A stretch of 64,000 nt of DNA, from the NCBI RefSeq assembly GCF_001558695.1, contig NZ_LNTU01000001.1, forward strand, positions 248,001 to 312,000, in the 5' to 3' direction. A model generated the notes under the pieces. That model saw only the letters and a list, made by a program, of their open reading frames with translations. It did no database searches and was not told where the DNA came from. The stretch comes from Paramesorhizobium deserti. Its GTDB lineage: Bacteria > Pseudomonadota > Alphaproteobacteria > Rhizobiales > Rhizobiaceae. Shown here one piece after another: positions 40,432-48,219 of this stretch; the first letter of the stretch is position 1, and the number at the start of each line of letters is the position of its first letter. A program made the translations under genes and the position numbers.

Positions 40432-42056
40432 CGGCTCTCCCCTCCCCCGCCGCCCGCTCGCGGAGCGGCCAGGACGCTTTTGATATAATTCTGGGGCGCG
40501 TGCAGGGATTGCGCCGCCGCCTCCATATAGCGCATTGCCGGCCCCGCCTGGATGGCGAGCAACAGGCAGAGCAGGAGGAGACCGGCAACGGGCAGAACCT
40601 CGATGACAAGGACGCGCGGCACCTTGCCCTCGAGCGAGGCCCAGAAGGTGCGGATGCCAGTGCGCGTCATGGCGATCAGCGCAGACAGGCCGGAAAGGAT
40701 GATCAGCGCCACCAATATCCAATCCGTCGGGGATATTTCGGCGGAAGCGCCAAGTCCGGTCGGATTGAAGATCGAGGCGACCAGCAGGAATTTGGCGACA
40801 AAGCCCGAAAATGGCGGCAGGCCTGTCAGAAGAATGCCGCAAACGACAAAGCAGGCGCCGAGAATGGCGAGCGTCGCCGGAATGGCAAGGCCCACTTCCT
40901 CATCGACGGCATCCTCATATTCATCGCCATAGGCTTCCATCGTCACCGCGAGAACGGCGGCGGCGGTATCCTGGCCGCGCTCCACCAGCTCGACCAGCAG
41001 GAAGAAGGCCGATATCGTTAGCGTCGAGGAGACGAGATAGAAGAGCGCCCCGCCGGTGATCGCCGTATTGCCGATGCCGATCGCGGCGAGCAGTGTGCCC
41101 GACGATACGAGCACGCTGTAGCCGGCGAGCCGGCCCATCGCCTGCGACGCCAGCACGCCGATGAGGCCGAAAGCGATCGTCGCCATACCGCCCAGGAGCA
41201 GCCAGTCGCTGCCGAAACCCGACGACGCGCCGGCCTCAACGCCGAAGAACAGGAGCGACAGGCGCAGCAGGATATAGATGCCGACCTTGCTCAGAATGGC
41301 GAAGATCGCCGCCACCGGTGCCGCGGCGGCCGCATAGGCCGGCGGCAGCCAGAAGCTCAGCGGCCACATGCCCGCCTTGACCAGGAAGGCGATGCCGAGG
41401 ATCGCGGCTCCCGCCTCGAGCAACATCCGGTCCTCCGGCGCAACCGACGGAATACGCTGCGCGAGATCGGCCATGTTGAGCGTTCCGGTGACGCCGTAGA
41501 GGAGGCTCACACCGATGAGGAACAGCGCGGACGCCGCCAGATTGAAGGCGATATAGTGCAGCCCCGCCTTGACCCGCAGCGGACCGGAGCCGTGCAGGAC
41601 GAGACCGTAAGAGGAAGCGAGCAGCACCTCGAAAAAGACGAAGAGGTTGAAAAGATCGCCGGTCAGGAAGGCCCCGTTCAGCCCCATCAGCAGAAGCTGG
41701 AAGATGGTATGAAAATGCGGGCCCATGCGCTGCCAGCGCGCCATGGCGAAAACGAGCGAGGCGATGGCGAGAATACCGGTCAGCACCAGCATCAACGCCG
41801 ACAGGCGGTCGAGCACCAGCACGATGCCGAAGGGCGCCGGCCAGTTGCCGAGGAGATAGACGCTCGCTCCCGGGGCGGATGCATCGGCGAGGCTCATGAG
41901 GGTGATCGCTATCCCCAGAAGAAGAATTGCGGAGACGAGGCTGATCGTCGCCTTCAGCGCGCGCCGGCGCTCGTCGAAAAGCAGCATGAACGCGCCTGCC
42001 GCCAGCGGCAGCACGACGGGTGCAATGATCAGATGATGGACCCAGCCCGCCGTCAT
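40428..42056 (-). CDS. phaD: MnhD/PhaD, Mrp antiporter subunit D (complex I ND2/4/5-like)
   Basis: A 542-residue, roughly 14-TM protein homologous to the proton-pumping NuoL/M/N subunits of complex I. N-L-F-V-F-F-E-V-L-L (Glu near residue 137) and the S-L-L-Y-G-V-T-G-T-L block are typical; the Lys in F-L-V-K-A-G-M-W-P-L (near 223) is the conserved proton-path lysine. It overlaps phaC upstream and phaE downstream. With PhaAB it forms the two main proton/cation channels. Confidence 0.94.
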   Translation of the reverse strand: MTAGWVHHLIIAPVVLPLAAGAFMLLFDERRRALKATISLVSAILLLGIAITLMSLADASAPGASVYLLGNWPAPFGIVLVLDRLSALMLVLTGILAIASLVFAMARWQRMGPHFHTIFQLLLMGLNGAFLTGDLFNLFVFFEVLLASSYGLVLHGSGPLRVKAGLHYIAFNLAASALFLIGVSLLYGVTGTLNMADLAQRIPSVAPEDRMLLEAGAAILGIAFLVKAGMWPLSFWLPPAYAAAAAPVAAIFAILSKVGIYILLRLSLLFFGVEAGASSGFGSDWLLLGGMATIAFGLIGVLASQAMGRLAGYSVLVSSGTLLAAIGIGNTAITGGALFYLVSSTLTISAFFLLVELVERGQDTAAAVLAVTMEAYGDEYEDAVDEEVGLAIPATLAILGACFVVCGILLTGLPPFSGFVAKFLLVASIFNPTGLGASAEISPTDWILVALIILSGLSALIAMTRTGIRTFWASLEGKVPRVLVIEVLPVAGLLLLCLLLAIQAGPAMRYMEAAAQSLHAPQNYIKSVLAAPRAGGGGGESR

Positions 42057-42394
42057 CGCCTCTCCCTGCCGTCGACATGGTCGGTTCCGGTCAGCCCGCG
42101 CGAGGCGAGCAGCACCACGAGAAAAAGCGCCGTCATGGCGAAGCTGATGACGATGGCCGTCAGCACCAGGGCCTGCGGCAGCGGATCATCATAAAGGCCC
42201 GGATCGCCCACACCGGCATCAACGAGCACCGGCGGCGCGCCCAGCCTCAGCCTTCCCATCGCGAAGATGAACAGGTTGACCGCATAGGAGATGAGCGACA
42301 GGCCAATGATGACCTGAAAGGTGCGCGGCCGCAGCAGGAGCCAGATGCCCGAAGCGGTCAATACGCCGATGGCGAGCGCGACGATCAGTTCCAT
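42053..42394 (-). CDS. phaC: MnhC/PhaC, Mrp antiporter subunit C (NuoK-like)
   Basis: A 113-residue, three-TM protein related to NuoK. I-I-G-L-S-L-I-S-Y-A-V-N-L-F (about residues 29-42) and D-P-L-P-Q-A-L-V-L-T-A-I-V-I (about 70-83) are its conserved blocks. The ATG at 42394 overlaps the phaAB stop by four bases; the long frame upstream of it is only an out-of-frame reading of phaAB. Essential accessory subunit of the Mrp complex. Confidence 0.93.
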   Translation of the reverse strand: MELIVALAIGVLTASGIWLLLRPRTFQVIIGLSLISYAVNLFIFAMGRLRLGAPPVLVDAGVGDPGLYDDPLPQALVLTAIVISFAMTALFLVVLLASRGLTGTDHVDGRERR

Positions 42395-45315
42395 CAGGCA
42401 TCCTCCTTGGGCAGTGTCGCCACGAAACGATCTGTCCGGTGACTGCGGATCGACTGGTGGGCGAGCGCGATCAGCACCAGTACGGTGGCGCCAACGACGA
42501 GCAGGAACACGCCGAGATCGAAGAGGAGCGCGCTTGCCATCGGCACCTTGCCGATCCACGGCAGTTCGGCATACTGGAAATGCGAGGTAAGGAAGGGATA
42601 GCCGAAGAACCATGATCCCGCGCCGGTGAGCGCGGCGCTCAAAAGCCCGAAGCCGATCCAGCGCAGCGGCAGAATGCGCAGATGATCCTCGACCCAGCGC
42701 GTGCCGGCCGCCAGATATTGCAGGATGAAGGCGATCGCCAGCGCCACGCCCGCCGCGAAGCCGCCGCCCGGCAGGTCGTGTCCGCGCAGGAACAGATGAA
42801 TGGCAAGCACGATGATCACCGGGAACAGCCATTGCATGATGACGGCCGGCACCGAGAGATAATCGCTCAGCGTATCGCCAACCTTGCGGTCCTCCCGGGC
42901 CTCGTCATAAGCGTTCTGGATCTTCTGCTGATCGGGCGATTCGACACTGTCGGCCGCAGGGCGGAAGCGACGCAGGAGGGCAAAGACGCTCAGGCCCACG
43001 ACACCGAGCACCGCCATCTCGCCGAAGGTGTCGAAACCGCGAAAATCGACCAGGATGACGTTGACGGCATTCCTGCCACCGCCCTCGGTATAGGCATATC
43101 TGACGAAATAATCGCCGAGCCGGCTCGATGCCGGGCGCGTCATGATCACATAGGCAAGGAACGCCATGCCCGCGCCGCCGACAACGGCGATCAGGAAATC
43201 GCGGTAGCGCCGGATGCGGGCGCCGATCTTCACCGGCATGGGGTCCGGGTCCGCCCAGCGCTTGGGCAGCCAGCGCAGGCCAAGCAGGATGAGAACCGTC
43301 GTCACGATCTCGACCAGGAGCTGCGTGACGGCGAGATCGGGCGCGGAGAGCCAGGCAAAGGTGATGCAGGTGACGAGGCCGGCGCCGGCGAGCAGGATCA
43401 GCGCGGAGAGGCGATGATACTTGGCGCGGACCGCTGCCCCAATCGCGCAGATGGCGCCAATGAGCCAGAGGAGGACGAAGGCGGGATCGGCGGGAATGAC
43501 CGGCAGAATGCCGGCGGCGGCACCCGCACGGTAGAAGGGCAGGCTTCCGGCGATGAGCGCGACCAGCACCAGAAGCCGCAATTGCGGCTGCAGACGGCGC
43601 GTTCCAAGATGGGTCTCGGCAAGGCGCGCCCAGCGCCAGGAAAGCGTGACGAGAATGCGCTCGAAGATGCGATGGCCGCCGATCCGGCGGAACCAGGGAG
43701 GCCCCTCCTCGCTCACCGCGAGGTAATTTTTGAGCGCGAAATAGAGTGCCACGCCGCCGGTCAGCGCGATGGCACTCATCAGCAGCGGCAGGTTGAAGCC
43801 ATGCCATACAGCGAGACTATAGGGCGGGGTTTCGCGGCCGAGAACACCGACCACCGCCGCATGCAGGAAAGGACCGACAGTCAGGCTCGGCACGATGCCG
43901 ACGACAAGGCAGGCAAGCACCAGGAACTCGATGGGGAAGCGCATCCAGTGCGGCGGCTCGTGCGGCTTGCGCGGCAGATCGTTCGGCAGCGGCCCGAAGA
44001 AAACGCTGTGAATGAAACGCAGCGAATAGGCGACGCTCAAGAGGCCCGCCACGACCGCGAGATAAGGCGTGACGGTGTCGAGGACGGATACCATATGGGT
44101 CTCGACCGCTTCGGCAAAAAACATCTCCTTGGAAATAAAGCCGTTGAGCAGCGGCACGCCGGCCATCGCCGCACTCGCCACCATGGCAAGCGTCGCCGTA
44201 TAGGGCATATAGCGGAAGAGCCCGCTTAAGCGTCGCATGTCGCGCGTGCCCGTCTCGTGATCGATGATGCCGGCCGCCATGAACAGCGACGCCTTGAACG
44301 TGGCATGATTCATCATGTGAAAGATCGCGGCAACGGCGGCAAGCGGACTGCCGAGGCTCAAGAGCACGGTGATGAGGCCGAGATGGCTGATCGTCGAATA
44401 GGCGAGCAGGCCTTTCAAGTCCTGCTGGAACAGGGCGAAGTAGGCGCCGAGAACGAGCGTCGACAGGCCGGCGACGCCGACAATCCAGAACCATTCCTGC
44501 GTACCGGCGAATACCGGCCAGAGCCGCGCCATCAAAAACACGCCGGCCTTCACCATGGTCGCCGAATGCAGATAGGCCGATACGGGCGTCGGTGCGGCCA
44601 TCGCATTGGGAAGCCAGAAATGGAACGGAAACTGCGCGCTCTTCGTCAGCGCGCCCAGCAGGATGAGCAGCATCGTCGGCAGGAATAGCGGATGCTGGCG
44701 GACGATGTTGCCGGAGGCGAGCACCGTGTCCAGATCATAGCTGCCGACGATATGGCCGAGGAGGAGCATGCCGACGAGAAGCGCGAGGCCGCCGACGCCG
44801 GTGACGGTCAGCGCCATGCGCGCGCCATCACGGGCGCTGGCGTTCTGATACCAGTAGCCGATGAGTAGGAAGGAGAAGATGCTGGTCAGTTCCCAGAAGA
44901 CGGCGAGCAGGATCAGATTGCCCGCCATCACCACACCGAGCATCGCGCCCATGAAGGCCAGGAAGAAGGAGAAGAACCGCGGCACCGGATCTTCCGGCGA
45001 CATGTAATAGCGCGAATAGACGACGACGAGCAGGCCGATGCCCGTCACCAGCATGGCGAACATCCAGGCGAAGCCATCCATCCGCAGATTGAAATTGAGG
45101 CCATATGCCGGCAGCCACTCGATCTGGCTGCGCACCACGCCGCCATCCATCACCGATGGATAGAGCGAGATGGCGATTGCAAGCCCGGCGACTGAAACTG
45201 CGCCGGCGAACACGGCTTCCACGTTGTGGGCATTTGAGCGGAAGAGAGCAACGACGGCGCTGCCGGCAAAAGGAAGAAGCATCAGCAAGATCAGCAGCCC
45301 GCCGTCAATCTTCAT
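42394..45315 (-). CDS. phaAB: PhaAB, fused MnhA-MnhB antiporter subunit
   Basis: A 973-residue, roughly 25-TM protein. Residues 1 to about 770 are MnhA: a NuoL-like core with F-W-E-L-T-S-I-F-S-F-L-L (Glu near 141), the Lys in T-K-S-A-Q-F-P-F-H-F-W-L (near 223), and the extra C-terminal helices (MnhA-specific, including L-V-E-I-V-T-T-V). From about 830 to the end comes a complete MnhB domain (L-F-L-R-G-H-D-L-P-G-G-G-F-A-A-G), so A and B are one polypeptide. This fusion is seen in the rhizobial Pha systems that give K+ efflux and alkaline-pH tolerance. First gene of the operon; its promoter should be in 45316-45619. Confidence 0.94.
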   Translation of the reverse strand: MKIDGGLLILLMLLPFAGSAVVALFRSNAHNVEAVFAGAVSVAGLAIAISLYPSVMDGGVVRSQIEWLPAYGLNFNLRMDGFAWMFAMLVTGIGLLVVVYSRYYMSPEDPVPRFFSFFLAFMGAMLGVVMAGNLILLAVFWELTSIFSFLLIGYWYQNASARDGARMALTVTGVGGLALLVGMLLLGHIVGSYDLDTVLASGNIVRQHPLFLPTMLLILLGALTKSAQFPFHFWLPNAMAAPTPVSAYLHSATMVKAGVFLMARLWPVFAGTQEWFWIVGVAGLSTLVLGAYFALFQQDLKGLLAYSTISHLGLITVLLSLGSPLAAVAAIFHMMNHATFKASLFMAAGIIDHETGTRDMRRLSGLFRYMPYTATLAMVASAAMAGVPLLNGFISKEMFFAEAVETHMVSVLDTVTPYLAVVAGLLSVAYSLRFIHSVFFGPLPNDLPRKPHEPPHWMRFPIEFLVLACLVVGIVPSLTVGPFLHAAVVGVLGRETPPYSLAVWHGFNLPLLMSAIALTGGVALYFALKNYLAVSEEGPPWFRRIGGHRIFERILVTLSWRWARLAETHLGTRRLQPQLRLLVLVALIAGSLPFYRAGAAAGILPVIPADPAFVLLWLIGAICAIGAAVRAKYHRLSALILLAGAGLVTCITFAWLSAPDLAVTQLLVEIVTTVLILLGLRWLPKRWADPDPMPVKIGARIRRYRDFLIAVVGGAGMAFLAYVIMTRPASSRLGDYFVRYAYTEGGGRNAVNVILVDFRGFDTFGEMAVLGVVGLSVFALLRRFRPAADSVESPDQQKIQNAYDEAREDRKVGDTLSDYLSVPAVIMQWLFPVIIVLAIHLFLRGHDLPGGGFAAGVALAIAFILQYLAAGTRWVEDHLRILPLRWIGFGLLSAALTGAGSWFFGYPFLTSHFQYAELPWIGKVPMASALLFDLGVFLLVVGATVLVLIALAHQSIRSHRTDRFVATLPKEDA

Positions 45316-45619
45316 CCGCCGTCACACCCTCCCTTCTATTCATCTTCGCTCATCAGCGCGAATGTCTGTTGAATATGGCTAATTCCATCCAGCACCGGCG
45401 AGATAGATCGCGCCAATTTCCTGGGTCTCGAACCAAATCTGCTGCGGCTGAAATCACGCCTGATCGCGATTCGCTCTAGGAATAACCTACATCTCTGCTC
45501 TTTGCCAACATTATGGCCATCTGCGGCGATATACATCATAATTTTTCAAGGACTTATATCCGCGTTTATTTCGCCCCGCCGAGATACACCGCACGAGGCC
45601 GAATAGCCTGTGCCGGCAG
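45316..45619. other. Gene-free region upstream of the Mrp operon
   Basis: The 304 bases carry the promoter for phaAB (minus strand) and the 3' flank of the hypothetical membrane protein at 45620. No convincing -35/-10 pair, terminator or small gene was recognised. The middle part (about 45490-45570) is AT-rich. Confidence 0.3.
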
Positions 45620-46264
45620 CTATAAATTCCTTGCCAGCATCTCCTCGAGCTGCCGGCGCTTTCGTTTCGAGCGGATTTGTTCGGTTCCCACCGTTTCGGA
45701 ATGGAGATGCCATCGGCCGTCGCGGGAAAAGGCGACAAAGCGCCGGCGGGCGCCGACGAGGAGGTCTTCGGAGGCGTAGTCGGCGAGGACCAGGATTTCC
45801 ATCGCGACGGGGCCGTTCAGGGCGCTGATTTCGACGCGTTCGCCGCCCGCCTCATCTTTGCTCTCCCCACCATGCGCAACGCGTGCGAGCAAGCTCCTGA
45901 AGCTGCCGATCTCCATATATTGCCCTGGTATGAGCGGCCCCTGATAAGTCCGCTTCTTCGGATCGTCGGCATTCTCCCCACCGTCGGACGGCTCCACATC
46001 CGTCACCGGGCGGCTCCAGTTCTGCCCGCCGGCCTCAAGCCCTGCCACGATGCTTTCGACATAGATCGGCTCGGAACTCATATTGCTGATGAAACAGCGG
46101 GCATCGAGTGCAGTGCCCGCGCCGTAATTGATGATGATCTTGGGCCGGGTCTGACGCCTGTAGCCGACAAGGAAGACCTGCAGATAAACCAGCCAGACGA
46201 TCAGCATCGCCAGGCTGACGAGCAATGTCAGGCCACGATTGCTGGCGCTGATCCATTCAAGCAT
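45620..46264 (-). CDS. Membrane-anchored hypothetical protein, 214 aa
   Basis: One N-terminal TM helix (about residues 10-34, A-S-N-R-G-L-T-L-L-V-S-L-A-M-L-I-V-W-L-V) followed by a roughly 180-residue soluble domain rich in beta strands, with R-P-K-I-I-I-N-Y-G-A and I-S-N-M-S-S-E-P-I-Y-V-E-S-I, and a basic C-terminal helix R-S-K-R-K-R-R-Q-L-E-E. N-terminal positive charge is low, so the topology is uncertain. I do not recognise the domain; 'I-S-N-M-S-S-E-P-I-Y' is typical of proteins with a DUF-type immunoglobulin-like fold. No informative neighbours. Confidence 0.6.
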   Translation of the reverse strand: MLEWISASNRGLTLLVSLAMLIVWLVYLQVFLVGYRRQTRPKIIINYGAGTALDARCFISNMSSEPIYVESIVAGLEAGGQNWSRPVTDVEPSDGGENADDPKKRTYQGPLIPGQYMEIGSFRSLLARVAHGGESKDEAGGERVEISALNGPVAMEILVLADYASEDLLVGARRRFVAFSRDGRWHLHSETVGTEQIRSKRKRRQLEEMLARNL

Positions 46265-46371
46265 CTGCCGGTCCCGTAGTAGCAAAGCATGGGCTGAACG
46301 AAGCACACGGGCGGAATGTTCCGCGGCGCGATTGACATGGGGGTCATGTGCCTTAGCTTTCGCTACAGCAT

Positions 46372-46469
46372 CGGCCTGAAAATCGGAATCGATTTTCAGA
46401 AAGCCTGATGCGTAGATTCAATAGCTTACAGCGTCCTTTGTGCGTCCCACCGGACGTACGGCGCTGTAA
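46372..46469. repeat. Composite intergenic palindromic repeat
   Basis: First dyad: CTGAAAATCG (46376-46385) and CGATTTTCAG (46390-46399). Second dyad: TTACAGCG (46426-46433) with CGCTGTAA (46462-46469), enclosing GCGTCC (46442-46447)/GGACGT (46452-46457). The two units together form a composite element of the kind found in many copies in Mesorhizobium and Brucella relatives (recalled, not checked). It lies in the divergent promoter region before the alcohol-dehydrogenase-like gene. Confidence 0.65.
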
Positions 46470-46523
46470 AGTGGCGGACCGGACGTGCGGGGCGTCTTCA
46501 GCACCAGGGAGCGAGGCGAACAT

Positions 46524-47603
46524 ATGATACCGACGAAAATGAAAGCCGTCGTGCTGACGGGACACGGCGGCATGGACAAGCTGGTCTATCGCGAGGATGC
46601 CCCCGTTCCCGCATGCGGGAGCGGCGAGGTGCTGATCGAGGTGACCGCCTGCGGCCTCAACAACACAGACGTCTGGGTCAGGCAGGGCGCCTACGGGACG
46701 GAGGACGACCCGCAGGCGATATCGACATGGCGGCGGGGGCGCTCCACCCTCTCCTTCCCGCGCATCCAGGGGGCCGATACCGTCGGCAGGGTTGTCGCGG
46801 TCGGCGCAGGCGTTCCAGAAGAACGTATCGGCGAGCGGGTGATCGTCGACGCCTCGATCTACAATCGCGACGACGATAGCCTCGCCGATATCGACTATAT
46901 CGGCCACGGGCGCGACGGCGGCTATGCCGAATATACGGCGATCCCGGCGGAGAACGCCCATGCGATCGACACCAATCTTTCGGATGCGGAGCTCGCCACC
47001 TTCTGGTGCGCCTATCATACGGGCGAGCAGATGCTGGTGCGCGCCGACGTCAAGCCCGGCGAAACCGTGCTCGTCACCGGTGCCTCGGGCGGCGTCGGCT
47101 CCGCGATCGTCCAGCTCTGCCGGGCGCGCGGCGCCATCCCCTATGCCGTCGTCAGCAAGGGAAAGGAGCAGGCCGTGCGCGATCTCGGAGCGGAGGACGT
47201 CATGCTGCGCGACGGCGGCGATTTCGCGGAAGGGCTGGCGCGGATGATGAACGGTCGGCCGCTCGACGTCGCCGCCGATCTGGTCGGCGGCGAGATGTTC
47301 GGCAAATTGCTGAACGCGTTGCGGCCGGAAGGGCGATACACGACGGCGGGCGCGATCGGCGGACCGGTGGTGCAGCTCGACCTGCGCACCATGTATCTCA
47401 AGCAATTGCAGCTCAACGGCTCGTCGCAGGGGACGCGAGGGGCCTTCGCCCGGGTGCTGGACTATATCCGCAGCGGCAAGATCCGCCCGGTGCTCGCGGC
47501 GACCTATCCGCTCTCCCGCTTCCATGAGGCCCAGGAGCGCTTCATGTCGAAGAGCTTCGTCGGCAATATCGTGGTCATCCCCGACCGGCATCTTAAAGCC
47601 TGA
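46524..47603 (+). CDS. Zinc-independent MDR-type alcohol dehydrogenase / quinone oxidoreductase
   Basis: A 359-residue medium-chain dehydrogenase/reductase. The GroES-like N-terminal half has G-E-V-L-I-E-V-T-A-C-G-L-N-N-T-D and Q-G-A-D-T-V-G-R-V-V-A-V-G; the Rossmann half has the cofactor loop V-T-G-A-S-G-G-V-G-S-A-I (near residue 193). The usual structural-zinc Cys cluster is missing, so this is the quinone-oxidoreductase/zinc-free type. The ATG at 46524 with GGGAGCGAGG upstream is preferred over 46485. Substrate unknown. A TTCCGCC/GGCGGAA dyad at about 47624-47647 follows the stop. Confidence 0.86.
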   Translation: MIPTKMKAVVLTGHGGMDKLVYREDAPVPACGSGEVLIEVTACGLNNTDVWVRQGAYGTEDDPQAISTWRRGRSTLSFPRIQGADTVGRVVAVGAGVPEERIGERVIVDASIYNRDDDSLADIDYIGHGRDGGYAEYTAIPAENAHAIDTNLSDAELATFWCAYHTGEQMLVRADVKPGETVLVTGASGGVGSAIVQLCRARGAIPYAVVSKGKEQAVRDLGAEDVMLRDGGDFAEGLARMMNGRPLDVAADLVGGEMFGKLLNALRPEGRYTTAGAIGGPVVQLDLRTMYLKQLQLNGSSQGTRGAFARVLDYIRSGKIRPVLAATYPLSRFHEAQERFMSKSFVGNIVVIPDRHLKA

Positions 47604-47663
47604 TCTTTCCGCGGAACCTTCCGCCGCCAGAAGGATTATTGGCGGAAAGGGAGGGATTGCCCC

Positions 47664-47975
47664 ATGGACACCGGAAGAGAAGAGCAGATCAAGGCGCGGG
47701 CCTACGAGATCTGGGAACAGGAAGGCCGCCCGCAGGGGCGCGCGCGCGATCATTGGGAACAGGCCCGCCGCGAAATCGACGGCGACGCGGCGTCGCCACA
47801 GCCCAACGGGAAGGGCAAGACCGCCAGAAGAAGTAAGAGAGCCACCGCACCCAATGACAATCCGGCAGCGGCCACCCCCGGCTTCATGCCCGGCACCGGC
47901 AGCACCGGCGATGTGGGCGACGCACTGTCGCCGGTGAAGCGGCCGCGCAAATCAGGGACGACACGGAAAAAATGA
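47664..47975 (+). CDS. DUF2934 family protein
   Basis: A 103-residue hydrophilic protein. Residues 5-40 hold the DUF2934 pattern: I-K-A-R-A-Y-E-I-W-E-Q-E-G-R-P-Q-G-R-A then D-H-W-E-Q-A-R-R-E-I. The rest is Lys/Pro/Thr/Gly-rich and disordered, ending R-K-S-G-T-T-R-K-K. The family is abundant in rhizobia and often stress-induced, with no defined activity. A GGGAGGG site lies 8 bases before the ATG. Confidence 0.85.
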   Translation: MDTGREEQIKARAYEIWEQEGRPQGRARDHWEQARREIDGDAASPQPNGKGKTARRSKRATAPNDNPAAATPGFMPGTGSTGDVGDALSPVKRPRKSGTTRKK

Positions 47976-48037
47976 GGCGGTGGCTTTCACGTCATCATTG
48001 ACAATTTCCACCGATGCGATTGCGGCATTGTCGAGCT

Positions 48038-48164
48038 ATGGATTCCAGTGACAAACACTGGAATGACGGGAGTTTGCACTTTCGACCGTTTCCGCCTGTG
48101 GGACAGTCCTCATCAGAACAAGCATTTTATTTCCGCCATTCCAGTGTTTGTCACTGGAATCCAT
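48038..48164. repeat. Large inverted repeat with 32-base arms
   Basis: Left arm 48038-48069 and right arm 48133-48164 are complementary at 31 of 32 positions, separated by 63 bases. Each arm is itself a hairpin (TTCCAGTG-N5-CACTGGAA). It occupies the gap between the DUF2934 gene and treY. It could end the long tre/glg transcript or be a mobile palindromic element. Confidence 0.85.
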
Positions 48165-48219
48165 GCCTCGCCTTCTCCATTGCCTCAGCGATGCAAATAG
48201 CGAAAGTCCGCCAGTCCTC

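Noticed and set aside
42682-44229. 515-codon plus-strand ORF opposite phaAB
   Set aside because: Antisense shadow, very His/Arg/Glu-rich; the real membrane protein is on the minus strand.
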